A stretch of 64,000 nt of DNA, taken from NCBI GenBank assembly GCA_937995835.1, contig CALKIV010000104.1:23625-87624 (forward strand), written 5' to 3'. Every line of letters starts with the position of its first letter. The stretch's first letter is position 1. Position numbers and translations under genes: made by a program. This document shows, one piece after another, positions 35,085 through 43,522 of the stretch. This DNA comes from an uncultured Dysgonomonas sp. (lineage in GTDB: Bacteria > Bacteroidota > Bacteroidia > Bacteroidales > Dysgonomonadaceae). The notes under the pieces are model-generated. The model searched no databases. It had not been told where the DNA came from and saw nothing but the letters and a program-made list of their open reading frames with translations.

Positions 35085-35501
35085 ATGAAAATACAAGAAG
35101 CAGAATATACAGAGGTTTTGAAGCTACGTCACGAGTCGATGTATCCTGATGCCAGTATTGATTTGGCAAAGGTGGAGAATGATGATCAAGGAATCCATTT
35201 GGGTGCTTTTGAAGGAGGAGAGATGGTAGCTTGCGTTTCTATCTTTCTTGAAGGGCGAAACTTACAATTCAGAAAGTTGGCTACGAAACCAAAACACAGA
35301 AATAAGGGCTATGCTACGGAGCTGATTAAATACTTGATTGATTATCATCGCCAGTTTCAATTCGATCGTTTGTGGGCTAATGCTCGTCAAGAGGCCGTTT
35401 CTATATACGAAAAGCTAGATTTTAAGCAGACTGAGGAAACTTTTACAAAGAACGGACATGACTATGTGATTGTAGAGTATTGTGGCGCTATGGAGGTTTA
35501 A
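35085..35501 (+). CDS. GNAT-family N-acetyltransferase
   Basis: Start at 35085 (138 residues, MKIQEAEYTEVLKLRHESM); upstream frame lacks protein character. The acetyl-CoA-binding segment FRKLATKPKHRNKGYATELI matches the (Q/R)xxGx(G/A) motif with RNKGYAT, followed by a helix and IYEKLDFKQTEE, the usual GNAT C-terminal strand-turn. The acceptor cannot be predicted. It lies in divergent orientation to the ATP-grasp gene and is followed by a hairpin terminator. Confidence 0.9.
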   Translation: MKIQEAEYTEVLKLRHESMYPDASIDLAKVENDDQGIHLGAFEGGEMVACVSIFLEGRNLQFRKLATKPKHRNKGYATELIKYLIDYHRQFQFDRLWANARQEAVSIYEKLDFKQTEETFTKNGHDYVIVEYCGAMEV

Positions 35502-35551
35502 TTAGGACTGTCTAAAATTTAGTACAAGATTTTTTTTCAGAAATAAGAAAT

Positions 35552-35592
35552 AAGCTTGAATGCCATTGGGTTATTCAGGCTTTCTTTTTTTT
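35552..35592 (+). terminator. Terminator after the GNAT gene
   Basis: AAGCTTGAAT (35552-35561) and ATTCAGGCTT (35573-35582) form a 10-base stem with one G-T pair, followed by T-rich sequence. Confidence 0.75.
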
Positions 35593-35649
35593 ATTAAATT
35601 AGTTTCGTATTTTTATGAAATTACGCTTTTGAAAAAATAATAACAGATC

Positions 35650-37173
35650 ATGAAAAAACTTTATCAATTGATCAGCTTTACGCTGATACTATTTCTTGTT
35701 TTGTGTGTCAACTTGGATACTGTGGCACAAAATAAAGACAACAGCCAGCCAGAGCGTGGACAAATTCCACCACACCCTCCACGTTTGCCAGAAGGAGCAA
35801 TTCCGGCCTTTCCCGGAGCATGGGGTGCCGGTATGTTTACTACAGGTGGACGAGGAGGCCAAGTAATAGCTGTAACCAATCTTAACGACAGTGGCGAAGG
35901 GAGTTTGCGCGCAGCACTAGAAGCCAAGGGAGCACGTATTGTGGTATTTCGTGTTGCGGGTACTATCAAGATAGACAAAGATCTAAATATCGATCATCCT
36001 GACATCACCATTGCAGGACAGTCTGCTCCCGGCGATGGTATTTGTATTGCCGGTACATTGAATATCAATACGCATAATGTGATTGTGCGCCATCTGCGTG
36101 TCAGACGTGGTGTGCCTGTCGGGGGCCAAGGAGACGATAATATTGGGGGGAATCCTTCTCATCATATCATCATCGATCATTGTTCTACTAGCTGGGGAAT
36201 GGACGAGAATATTTCACTCTATCGCCATATGCGTCCATCGTTAGATGGTACGACTCGCATTAAAGATGCTGCTGAAAATATCACAATCCAATGGACTATC
36301 TCGAGTGAGGCGTTGGATGCCAAAGGACATGCTTTTGGAGGTACATGGGGAGGTAAACCTTCTACTTTCCATCACAACCTTTTTGCGAGTAACACAGCTC
36401 GTAATCCCTCAATAGGGATGTCGGGAGCATTTGATTTCCGAAATAATGTTGTTTTCAACTGGCGCCACCGTACAATGGATGGAGGCGACGAAACGTCTTT
36501 AATCAACGTTATCAACAATTATTATAAGCCGGGACCTGCGACCAACGAAAATATGCGTGCTGTATTTGCTCGCATCGAAGAACGTAGTATGTACTCTCCG
36601 GGTAGTGCTTGGGCTGAGGGCGAATGGTACAGAAAAGAAGATAATCGTCCCGGTAAATGGTATGTAGCAGGTAATGTTATGCATGACAATGCCAAGGTTA
36701 CCAATAACAATTGGGCAGGTATGAGAGGACCAGAAGAGTTGGCTCGTGTGAATACTCCATTCGAAGGGTGGCCTGTTGCTCCACATCAAACGGCAGAAGA
36801 GGCTTTTGAATCTGTTCTTTCAAAAGCTGGTGCAACTTTACCTAAACGTGATGTAGTGGATCAACGTGTGACTGAGATGGTGCGCACTGGAAAGCCAATG
36901 ACAGCAACGGGTATCATTAAGGATATTTCTGAAGTTGGGGGATATCCTAACTTAAGTTTTAAGGCTTCGGAAGTACCTGTTGATACTGATGGTGATGGCA
37001 TGCCCGATGAGTGGGAGATTAAGTACAATCTAGATCCTAATGATCCTGCTGATGGAGCAATTGATTCTGACGGAGATGGTTATACTAATGTGGAGGAATA
37101 TCTGAATGGAACGGATCCTAACGAAAAGATAAACTATCGTAATTTGGGAAATAATGTAGACACTATTAGCTGA
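35650..37173 (+). CDS. Secreted family 1 pectate lyase-like protein
   Basis: The 507-residue protein has a signal peptide (to about residue 27, ending TVAQ), a right-handed beta-helix PL1 domain (about 50-400) with AIPAFPGAWGAGMFTTGGRG, VVFRVAGTIKID, SHHIIIDHCSTSWGMDEN and WGGKPSTFHHNLF, and a C-terminal calcium-binding segment VDTDGDGMPDEWEIKYNLDP plus DSDGDGYTNVEEYLNG (about 443-490), a thrombospondin-3-like repeat. PL1 enzymes cleave homogalacturonan by beta-elimination. No SusC/SusD or other carbohydrate genes are adjacent, and no type IX sorting domain is seen. Monocistronic. Confidence 0.92.
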   Translation: MKKLYQLISFTLILFLVLCVNLDTVAQNKDNSQPERGQIPPHPPRLPEGAIPAFPGAWGAGMFTTGGRGGQVIAVTNLNDSGEGSLRAALEAKGARIVVFRVAGTIKIDKDLNIDHPDITIAGQSAPGDGICIAGTLNINTHNVIVRHLRVRRGVPVGGQGDDNIGGNPSHHIIIDHCSTSWGMDENISLYRHMRPSLDGTTRIKDAAENITIQWTISSEALDAKGHAFGGTWGGKPSTFHHNLFASNTARNPSIGMSGAFDFRNNVVFNWRHRTMDGGDETSLINVINNYYKPGPATNENMRAVFARIEERSMYSPGSAWAEGEWYRKEDNRPGKWYVAGNVMHDNAKVTNNNWAGMRGPEELARVNTPFEGWPVAPHQTAEEAFESVLSKAGATLPKRDVVDQRVTEMVRTGKPMTATGIIKDISEVGGYPNLSFKASEVPVDTDGDGMPDEWEIKYNLDPNDPADGAIDSDGDGYTNVEEYLNGTDPNEKINYRNLGNNVDTIS

Positions 37174-37193
37174 TAAGGTTTGTGATATTATAT

Positions 37194-37229
37194 AAAAAAA
37201 GATATTCTCATTCGAGAATATCTTTTTTT
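37194..37229. terminator. Bidirectional terminator after the pectate lyase gene
   Basis: GATATTCTC (37201-37209) pairs with GAGAATATC (37214-37222), extended by seven A/T pairs on the flanks, four-base loop. Confidence 0.88.
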
Positions 37230-37252
37230 TATGCGTGTTTTGTACTTATCTT

Positions 37253-37654
37253 TTATTTATTTCTAAGCACCTCTCCCACGATTTTCAATGAATACACTGA
37301 GTCAGGCACATTCGTAAACAATGTAACAGTCTTGTTAATGATACCAGGACGTCCTGTTGTGGAATAGGTTACGGTTACGCTACCTTCTTTCCCCGGAAGG
37401 ATAGGTTCCTTGGTGTAGTCAGAAGCTGTACATCCACATGATGAAACAGATCTTTGTATGATGAAAGGAGAAGTTCCTTCGTTTTTGAATTTGAAAATAG
37501 TTGATACTGTCCCTTTACTTTCTTCTACTTTCCCAAAGTCATGAACACTTTTTTCGAAAACTGCCTTAGGGGCTTTTTTTTCAGTGGCGCTTTGTGCTGA
37601 AGCGATCGATACTGTTGCTATTAAAGCAAAAAGTATAAGAGCTAATTTTTTCAT
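37253..37654 (-). CDS. DUF1573 domain periplasmic protein
   Basis: The 133-residue protein has a signal peptide (MKKLALILFALIATVSIASAQ) and a single DUF1573 Ig-like domain: VHDFGKVEESKGTVSTIFKF, then SVSSCGCTASDYTKEPILPG and VTYSTTGRPGIINKTVTL. This family is abundant in Bacteroidota, and the SCGCT motif with paired Cys suggests a disulfide or metal site. It probably is a periplasmic or cell-surface beta protein; no function is established. It is monocistronic and convergent to the pectate lyase. Confidence 0.93.
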   Translation of the reverse strand: MKKLALILFALIATVSIASAQSATEKKAPKAVFEKSVHDFGKVEESKGTVSTIFKFKNEGTSPFIIQRSVSSCGCTASDYTKEPILPGKEGSVTVTYSTTGRPGIINKTVTLFTNVPDSVYSLKIVGEVLRNK

Positions 37655-37793
37655 TGTTGTAATATATGATTTGTATTTTCTGTTAATTCTATTTTGTTAT
37701 ATAGGTTGTGTATTTACAAAGTTATGCATTTTTTGTTCTAAATCTGTGCTTTTGTCTTGTTAAATTGGTGTTTTATCTTAATTTATATAAAAT

Positions 37794-37831
37794 AAAGCGA
37801 GGTGGAAAATAATTTTCCACCTCGCTTTTAT
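37794..37831. terminator. Terminator of rplU-rpmA
   Basis: AAAGCGAGGTGGAAAA pairs with TTTTCCACCTCGCTTT (37794-37828) around a very short loop, with an A/T-rich flank. It stands 22 bases after the rpmA stop. Confidence 0.88.
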
Positions 37832-37852
37832 ATTGATAATGACTAATTTGTC

Positions 37853-38116
37853 TTATGCTTCGCTTGTTGGAACAACTGAAACAAAAGATCTGTCATCTTG
37901 TTTTCTACGGAATACAACTGTACCGTCTACTAGAGCGAACAAAGTGTGATCTTTGCCCATTCCTACATTCTCTCCTGGGTGGTGAGTTGTACCTCTTTGA
38001 CGTATAATGATATTACCAGCAACTACTGATTCGCCACCGAATATTTTTACGCCCAATCTTTTACTGTGCGACTCACGACCATTCTTGGAACTACCTACAC
38101 CTTTCTTATGTGCCAT
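37853..38116 (-). CDS. rpmA: 50S ribosomal protein L27
   Basis: This 87-residue protein matches L27 in full: MAHKKGVGSSKNGRESHSKR at the N-terminus, where the flexible tail reaches the peptidyl transferase centre, then GVKIFGGESVVAGNIIIRQR and FALVDGTVVF. Unlike Firmicutes L27 there is no N-terminal extension to be removed. It lies 20 bases after rplU in the usual rplU-rpmA operon, transcribed from the promoter at 38532-38562 and ended by a strong hairpin. Confidence 0.98.
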   Translation of the reverse strand: MAHKKGVGSSKNGRESHSKRLGVKIFGGESVVAGNIIIRQRGTTHHPGENVGMGKDHTLFALVDGTVVFRRKQDDRSFVSVVPTSEA

Positions 38117-38136
38117 TTTCTCTTATTTTTTATCGA

Positions 38137-38448
38137 TTAAGCAATAATTTCTTTTACAAGAACTTCTGTAAACTGTTGACGGTGACCGTTTAATTTACGA
38201 TAGCCTTTTCTTCTTTTTTTGTGGAATACAAGAACTTTATCTCCTTTTACGTGAGAAAGTACTTCTACTACAACTTTTGCTCCTTCTACTGTTGGCATAC
38301 CTACGGTGATTTTACCGTCGTTGTCCACAAGCAATACTTTTTCAAATTCCACTTGAGCACCTTGCTCTGCATTTACTCTATGCACAAACAACTTTTGGTC
38401 TTTTTGAACCTTCATTTGTTGTCCTTGCATGTCTACAATTACGTACAT
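38137..38448 (-). CDS. rplU: 50S ribosomal protein L21
   Basis: The 103-residue protein matches L21: MYVIVDMQGQQMKVQKDQKL, VLLVDNDGKITVGMPTVEGA, HVKGDKVLVFHKKRRKGYRK and GHRQQFTEV. It binds 23S rRNA and is the first gene of rplU-rpmA. The transcript from the near-consensus promoter would carry a leader of about 75 bases, a place where ribosomal-protein operons are often controlled by their product, though I see no named motif. Confidence 0.98.
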   Translation of the reverse strand: MYVIVDMQGQQMKVQKDQKLFVHRVNAEQGAQVEFEKVLLVDNDGKITVGMPTVEGAKVVVEVLSHVKGDKVLVFHKKRRKGYRKLNGHRQQFTEVLVKEIIA

Positions 38449-38531
38449 CTGCTTATTTATATTTACAGGTTATGCGCTTGAGGCGAACCGACTTCTGTCT
38501 GATCTCTTTTTAGCCTTTTTGCAATCGGACG

Positions 38532-38562
38532 CAAAGTTAGCAACTTATCCTCAATAATGCAA
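38532..38562 (-). promoter_or_regulatory. Promoter of rplU-rpmA
   Basis: On the minus strand TTG (38560-38562) and TAACTTTG (38532-38539) are 20 bases apart. It lies between the stop of the next lipoprotein gene (38571) and rplU. Confidence 0.75.
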
Positions 38563-38570
38563 TACTTTCT

Positions 38571-39134
38571 TTACTCTTTTACCCTCGAAGCCTTGGTTTT
38601 CCATACTGCAACGATTCCTTGCTCCACCCTGTTGGGGAAGTTCAGATATTTTTCGAGGAAGATTTCGATGGATTCTTTGTCCATTTCTTGTTCGGTACGG
38701 ATAAACTCATTGTTGAGATCAACCGTTTGTAGACTGTATTGCCACGTTTGACCAATATTGCCAATGGTGATATCGGTATGCTTTTCATCTTTTATGGTAT
38801 AATTTCCTGTAAACCTAGGCTTGTCGATCAGGAAAGAATCGAGGGGAAGTGCTGAAGTGCCACCTCCAATATACTCCCACACCTGATCTCCTTCTTTGTA
38901 GTTGGAGCCATTGGCAAAGGATAGATATTCCCATTCGCCCTTCTTTAGTTTTTCTCTTTGCACTCTAACAAACTCGTTTACTCTTTTTTCCAACTTTGGA
39001 TCATCCGGACAATCGAATCTACGTTCAATGACGCGCCATTGCCCCTCTAGGGCATAACTTGCCTCATTCTTACTGTCACAAGAATAGAATGTAAACAATA
39101 GTATAGCGGGAAATAGATATATAATATACTTCAT
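38571..39134 (-). CDS. Lipocalin-like lipoprotein
   Basis: This 187-residue protein has a lipoprotein signal (MKYIIYLFPAILLFTFYSC) and a mature part starting ALEGQWRVIERRFDC; the G-x-W near the start and the alternating strands (TGNYTIKDEKHTDITIGN, TWQYSLQTVDLNNEFIRTEQ) suggest a small lipocalin-like barrel, as in Bacteroidales lipoproteins annotated that way. Function unknown. It is parallel to rplU but separated from it by that operon's own promoter, and has no partner gene upstream. Confidence 0.75.
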   Translation of the reverse strand: MKYIIYLFPAILLFTFYSCDSKNEASYALEGQWRVIERRFDCPDDPKLEKRVNEFVRVQREKLKKGEWEYLSFANGSNYKEGDQVWEYIGGGTSALPLDSFLIDKPRFTGNYTIKDEKHTDITIGNIGQTWQYSLQTVDLNNEFIRTEQEMDKESIEIFLEKYLNFPNRVEQGIVAVWKTKASRVKE

Positions 39135-39397
39135 TTTATTACGATATTAATAAAGTTTGTGAGTCAAAGATAATACTTAAAAATTTCTTTTTGACCCATT
39201 AAAGATATTTTTAGATAATAATGCGACACTATTTTATAAATAATTAATACAAATTGATGTTTAATTTCCTTGTTTCTGTTCAAAATGAAATTTTAATGCA
39301 AAAATTAATATCATTTTATTCTGTTTTTGTTTTTTATTGAGATATTTTGATATAACTTTACGTCAGTAAAACAAAATAAACATTTAAATATTATTTT

Positions 39398-41077
39398 ATG
39401 TGCGGATTTGTCGGAGTATTTGATATTACTCAGGAAACAAAAAAGTTGCGTGCTCAAGTGTTGAGTATGGCTAAAAAAATACGTCACAGAGGGCCGGATT
39501 GGTCAGGCGTATATACAGGAGATAAAGCTATTATGGCTCATGAGAGACTCTCTATCGTAGATATAGAGTCTGGGAATCAACCAATATATAATAAAGACCA
39601 AAACTTGGTTTTGGCAGTCAATGGAGAGATATACAATCACAAAGAAATACGAGCTAGGTATCCTGAATATGACTTTCAGACTAAGTCGGACTGTGAAGTG
39701 ATTTTGGCGCTCTATGAAGATATGGGTGTGAAACTATTTGACGAGTTGAATGGTATTTTTGCTTTTGCTCTTTATGATATCGAAAACGATATCTTTTTGC
39801 TTGGTAGAGATCATATTGGTATTATCCCTCTGTATGTAGGATATGATGATAACAATCAATTTTTTGTTGCCAGTGAGTTGAAAGCTCTTGAAGGTGTTTG
39901 TCAAAACATCAAAGAGTTTGCTCCAGGATCATATATGTATAGCAAAGAAGATAGAGAAATGCATAAATGGTATAAGCGTGAGTGGACAGAATTTGATAAC
40001 GTTAAGGATAATGTGTCTGATATCAACGTATTGCGTTCGGAACTAGAGGAAGCGGTGCACAGACAAATGATGTCTGACGTGCCTTATGGTGTACTTCTTT
40101 CCGGAGGGTTGGATTCTTCCATCATCTCGGCTATTGCTAAGCGTTATGCAGCAAACAGAATAGAGGAAAATGACCAAACAACAGCATGGTGGCCTCAGCT
40201 GCACTCGTTTGCCATCGGGCTTAAAGGATCGCCAGACTTGATTGCATCTCGAAAAGTGGCAGACGCTATTGGTACGGTGCATCATGAATTGCACTTCACT
40301 GTAGAAGAAGCATTGGATGCGCTACCTGATGTGATTTATCATATCGAAACTTATGATGTGACAACGATCAGAGCTTCTACTCCAATGTATCTGTTAGCAA
40401 GATATATCAAATCGATGGGAGTGAAGATGGTGCTTTCGGGCGAAGGTTCTGACGAATTGTTTGGAGGGTATCTTTATTTCCATAAAGCTCCTAATGCACA
40501 AGCTTTTCATGAAGAAACTGTGCGTAAAATTGAAAATTTACACTTGTACGACTGCTTGAGAGCTAACAAATCTCTAGCTGCTTGGGGAGTAGAAGGACGT
40601 GTGCCATTCTTAGACAAAGACTTTATGGATGTCGTGATGCGACTAAATCCGAAAGATAAAATGTGTGGAAATGGTAAAATAGAGAAGCATATTCTTCGTG
40701 AAGCGTTTCAAGACTATTTGCCAGAAAGTGTAGTGTGGAGACAAAAAGAACAATTCTCTGATGGAGTGGGGTATAACTGGATTGATAGCCTGCGTGAGTT
40801 AGCTTCTAAGAAAGTGTCAGACCGTCAGTTAGAACTGGCAGCTGAGCGTTTCCCAATCAATCCTCCAATGAGTAAAGAGGAGTATTGGTACAGAACTATT
40901 TTTGAGGAGCATTTCCCTTCTGCATCTGCATCACAGACTGTGCCTTCTGTGCCATCAGTGGCGTGTAGCACAGCTGTAGCATTGGAGTGGGATGAGTCGT
41001 TCAAAAACAGTATCGACCCTTCGGGACGTGCTGTGAAGGCTGTACATGCTGATGCTTATGGAAAAGATATGAAGTAA
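39398..41077 (+). CDS. asnB: Asparagine synthase B (glutamine-hydrolysing)
   Basis: The 559-residue cytoplasmic enzyme uses ATP and glutamine to make asparagine. The N-terminal Ntn glutaminase domain (about 2-210) begins with the catalytic Cys2 (MCGFVGVFD) and has RLSIVDIESGNQPI and AVNGEIYNH; the synthetase domain (about 215-500) has the PP-loop SGGLDSS near 236-242 and SGEGSDELFGGYLYF. The C-terminal tail is Ser/Val-rich then SIDPSGRAVKAVHADAYG, as in other Bacteroidota AsnB. It is monocistronic with a terminator; TAACTTTA at 39353-39360 is a candidate -7 element. Confidence 0.97.
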   Translation: MCGFVGVFDITQETKKLRAQVLSMAKKIRHRGPDWSGVYTGDKAIMAHERLSIVDIESGNQPIYNKDQNLVLAVNGEIYNHKEIRARYPEYDFQTKSDCEVILALYEDMGVKLFDELNGIFAFALYDIENDIFLLGRDHIGIIPLYVGYDDNNQFFVASELKALEGVCQNIKEFAPGSYMYSKEDREMHKWYKREWTEFDNVKDNVSDINVLRSELEEAVHRQMMSDVPYGVLLSGGLDSSIISAIAKRYAANRIEENDQTTAWWPQLHSFAIGLKGSPDLIASRKVADAIGTVHHELHFTVEEALDALPDVIYHIETYDVTTIRASTPMYLLARYIKSMGVKMVLSGEGSDELFGGYLYFHKAPNAQAFHEETVRKIENLHLYDCLRANKSLAAWGVEGRVPFLDKDFMDVVMRLNPKDKMCGNGKIEKHILREAFQDYLPESVVWRQKEQFSDGVGYNWIDSLRELASKKVSDRQLELAAERFPINPPMSKEEYWYRTIFEEHFPSASASQTVPSVPSVACSTAVALEWDESFKNSIDPSGRAVKAVHADAYGKDMK

Positions 41078-41135
41078 GTAAATTTTAAGATAGCCAAGAG
41101 AGGGGCGTATGCTCAGCTCTTTGGTGAGAAAGGCA

Positions 41136-41176
41136 AAAAGCGGTTTCGGATGAAAGTTCGGAATCGCTTTTTTAGT
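41136..41176 (+). terminator. Terminator after asnB
   Basis: AAAAGCGGTTTC (41136-41147) pairs with GGAATCGCTTTT (41160-41171), with wobble pairs, followed by T residues. Confidence 0.75.
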
Positions 41177-41294
41177 GAGGATTATTTGAAAAGTTTGTCA
41201 ACTATTTTTTGATTTAGGGGCATCATTCTTCAGGTTAGGCTATCCGTAGGTAGTTTTTGCTAAGCCTTCGAGCTACTTGCTTCTATCTTTTATG

Positions 41295-41570
41295 TTAAAT
41301 TATGTATAGGAGTTCAGTAATGTTATAGTAGTCAAATAGATAGTATAGCAATAAAATTAACAAAATTAAAATCTCTACTGTCCAAATCTTCTTTCGGTCA
41401 TAATTTTTTACTAATAATCTTTCGCATAATAAAATAGAAGACACTATTGTAATAAAAGCTATTATAAAAAACAAACTAAATGGAGTCCATACACGTGAAA
41501 CGTTGTAGGTGTACAGAATAATAGCTAAGGGATACAAGATAAGAAACGGAGTGAGTTTACATTTACTCAT
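41295..41570 (-). CDS. Small membrane protein of unknown function
   Basis: Start chosen at 41570 (91 residues, MSKCKLTPFLILYPLAIILY); a longer frame begins seven codons upstream at 41591. Three hydrophobic segments are visible (about 8-24, 32-50 and 66-82), with a basic loop LLVKNYDRKKIW between the last two. No family is recognised. It is isolated between the asnB terminator and tsf. It could be a genuine small inner-membrane protein or a chance AT-rich frame; the start-proximal sequence and conserved hydrophobic spacing favour a gene. Confidence 0.5.
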   Translation of the reverse strand: MSKCKLTPFLILYPLAIILYTYNVSRVWTPFSLFFIIAFITIVSSILLCERLLVKNYDRKKIWTVEILILLILLLYYLFDYYNITELLYII

Positions 41571-41661
41571 ATTATTTATGATTGAAACCAATTAATAACT
41601 CGAATCTAATTAAATTTATCAACTAAAACTAATGTTTAGTATTACATGCTCTTCTTACAAA

Positions 41662-41691
41662 AAAAGAGACCTGATGATTCAAGTCTCTTTT
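41662..41691 (-). terminator. Terminator of the rplM-rpsI-rpsB-tsf operon
   Basis: AAAAGAGAC (41662-41670) pairs with GTCTCTTTT (41683-41691); T-rich on the minus strand. A palindrome CGAAAACGTTTTCG also lies directly after the tsf stop, at about 41704-41717. Confidence 0.8.
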
Positions 41692-41720
41692 ATATATGTG
41701 TTCGAAAACGTTTTCGTTTC

Positions 41721-42545
41721 TTACTCAGCGTTCAAAGTGAAACGTTTGAAATCTACTACCTTAAGATCTTTATCAGCTGCTGCAAGGTGTTGAGCAATTG
41801 ATACTTTAGGGTTTTTAACGAAATCTTGTTTCAACAAAGTGAAGTCTTTGTAGAATTTGTTTAGAGATCCTTCAGCAATTCTATCAAGCAAGTTTTCAGG
41901 TTTTCCTTCTTCTCTAGCTTTTTCTTTTGCGATGTTAAGTTCTCTTTCTTTGATTTCTTCAGTTACGCCAGTTTCGTCGATGGCAACAGGATTCATTGCT
42001 GCAATTTGCATCGCGATATCTTTAGCAAGGTCTTCCGATACACCAGCTTTGTTGAAACCAACGATAGCCGCTAGTTTGTTTCCTGGGTGAATGTATGCAT
42101 ATACAGTAGGAGCAGTAACTGATTGGAAAGTAGAAAGTTCCATCTTTTCTCCAGATACACCCATTCTGTCAACAACAAGTTCTTGGATAGTGCTGTCGTT
42201 TAGTTTAAGAGCTTTAAGACCTTCAAGATCTGCTGGTTTTCCAGCCAATCCTGCATCTAGTATAGACTTAGTCAAAGCGATATAATCAGCATTCATAGCA
42301 ACGAAGTCAGTCTCACAGTTTAGAGAAACGATTGCTGCGTAGTCTCCATCTGTAGCTGCAAGTACACAACCTTCAGAAGCTTCACGGTCTCCACGTTTTG
42401 CTGCGAAAGCTTGACCTTTCTTGCGTATTATTTCTATTGCTTTATCAAAATCTCCATTAGCTTCATTCAAAGCATTTTTGCAATCCATCATGCCCGCACC
42501 AGTCATTTTGCGAAGCTTTTGGATATCAGCCATACTAACTGCCAT
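41721..42545 (-). CDS. tsf: Elongation factor Ts
   Basis: The 274-residue protein exchanges GDP on EF-Tu. The N-terminal UBA-like domain (about 1-45) has KLRKMTGAGMMDCKNALNEA, and the core has EGCVLAATDGDYAAIVSLNC, ETDFVA (the Asp/Phe finger that disturbs the EF-Tu Mg site is in this TDFV region), and AYIHPGNKLAAIVGFNK. It is the last gene of rplM-rpsI-rpsB-tsf. A hairpin with a downstream T-run at about 42580-42648, between rpsB and tsf, may attenuate its transcription. Confidence 0.98.
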   Translation of the reverse strand: MAVSMADIQKLRKMTGAGMMDCKNALNEANGDFDKAIEIIRKKGQAFAAKRGDREASEGCVLAATDGDYAAIVSLNCETDFVAMNADYIALTKSILDAGLAGKPADLEGLKALKLNDSTIQELVVDRMGVSGEKMELSTFQSVTAPTVYAYIHPGNKLAAIVGFNKAGVSEDLAKDIAMQIAAMNPVAIDETGVTEEIKERELNIAKEKAREEGKPENLLDRIAEGSLNKFYKDFTLLKQDFVKNPKVSIAQHLAAADKDLKVVDFKRFTLNAE

Positions 42546-42579
42546 TTTCTATTCTATTTTAAGTTGTTAATATTCTTTT

Positions 42580-42648
42580 TTAATAAAAATAGCTAAGGGT
42601 TAATCTTTCAAGGACAAAATTGCCAGCAAGATCAAACTCTTAGCTATT
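42580..42648 (-). terminator. Attenuator-like hairpin between rpsB and tsf
   Basis: AACTCTTAGCTATT (42635-42648) and AATAGCTAAGGGTT (42588-42601) pair over 14 bases with wobble; the 33-base loop is large, and on the minus strand TTTTTATT follows. Its position inside the operon suggests partial termination or processing rather than a full stop. Confidence 0.6.
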
Positions 42649-42670
42649 ATTCTGTATGATTATAAAGAGC

Positions 42671-43522
42671 TTACTCTTCGTCCTCGCTTTTTGCTACTTT
42701 GCTTGCAATTGCAGCGTTCATAGCATCTTGGTCTTCTTTAGCTATTGCTTTCTTAGCAGTAGCTTTGCCTTTGCGTTCTCTTTTTGGAGCTGCGTCTTGG
42801 TCTTCAGCATCTTCTGCTGCATCACCTTTCTCAGCTTTACGTTCTTGAAGCCCTTCTTTGATTTCCTCGCAGATATAGCCCAAGATAGCGTCAATAGAGT
42901 CAGAAGCGTCATCATTTGCTGGGATCACAAAGTCTACATCGTTAGGATCTGAGTTTGTGTCCACAAGTGCAAATACAGGTATACCAAGTCTTTGTGCTTC
43001 TCTTACAGCGATAGTCTCTTTCATGATGTCAACTACAAATAGAGCTGAAGGCAAGCGTGTAAGGTCTTGGATAGAACCCAAGTTCTTTTCTAGTTTTTCG
43101 CGTTGACGAGTGATTTGAAGTCTTTCTCTTTTTGACAAAGTTTCAAAAGTTCCGTCTTTGTGCATTTTATCGATAGTCGACATTTTTTTCACAGCCTTGC
43201 GAATAGTTGGGAAGTTTGTTAGCATCCCACCTGGCCAACGTTCTGTTACGTAAGGCATGTTGATATCTTTTGCCAATGTTGCAACTACATCCTTAGCTTG
43301 TTTTTTTGTTGCAACGAACAGAATTTTTCTACCAGATTTCGCAACCTGTCTTAGTGCAGCACCAGCTCCTTCAGCTAGAGCGATCGTTTTGTATAGGTCA
43401 ATGATGTGAATACCATTGCGTTCCATAAAGATATATGGAGCCATTGCTGGATTCCATTTTCTTTTCAAGTGACCGAAGTGTGCACCTGCGTCTATTAATT
43501 TATCGAATTCTAATTTTGCCAT
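42671..43522 (-). CDS. rpsB: 30S ribosomal protein S2
   Basis: Start at 43522 (283 residues, MAKLEFDKLIDAGAHFGHLK); the longer frame to 43594 is AT-rich leader. S2 motifs include RKWNPAMAPYIFMERNGIHI, RWPGGMLTNFPTIRK, LPSALFVVDI and IPVFALVDTNSDPN. The C-terminus (about 235-283) is a charged, Lys/Glu/Ala-rich extension typical of Bacteroidota S2. It lies between rpsI and tsf with a 199-base leader that is longer than the other gaps of the operon. Confidence 0.98.
   Translation of the reverse strand: MAKLEFDKLIDAGAHFGHLKRKWNPAMAPYIFMERNGIHIIDLYKTIALAEGAGAALRQVAKSGRKILFVATKKQAKDVVATLAKDINMPYVTERWPGGMLTNFPTIRKAVKKMSTIDKMHKDGTFETLSKRERLQITRQREKLEKNLGSIQDLTRLPSALFVVDIMKETIAVREAQRLGIPVFALVDTNSDPNDVDFVIPANDDASDSIDAILGYICEEIKEGLQERKAEKGDAAEDAEDQDAAPKRERKGKATAKKAIAKEDQDAMNAAIASKVAKSEDEE

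Noticed and set aside
35502..35530. GGACTGTCTAAAATTTAG resembling an insertion-sequence end
   Set aside because: No transposase or second end nearby; the similarity is too short.
38221..38481. Plus-strand frame of 86 residues antisense to rplU
   Set aside because: rplU is unambiguous on the other strand.
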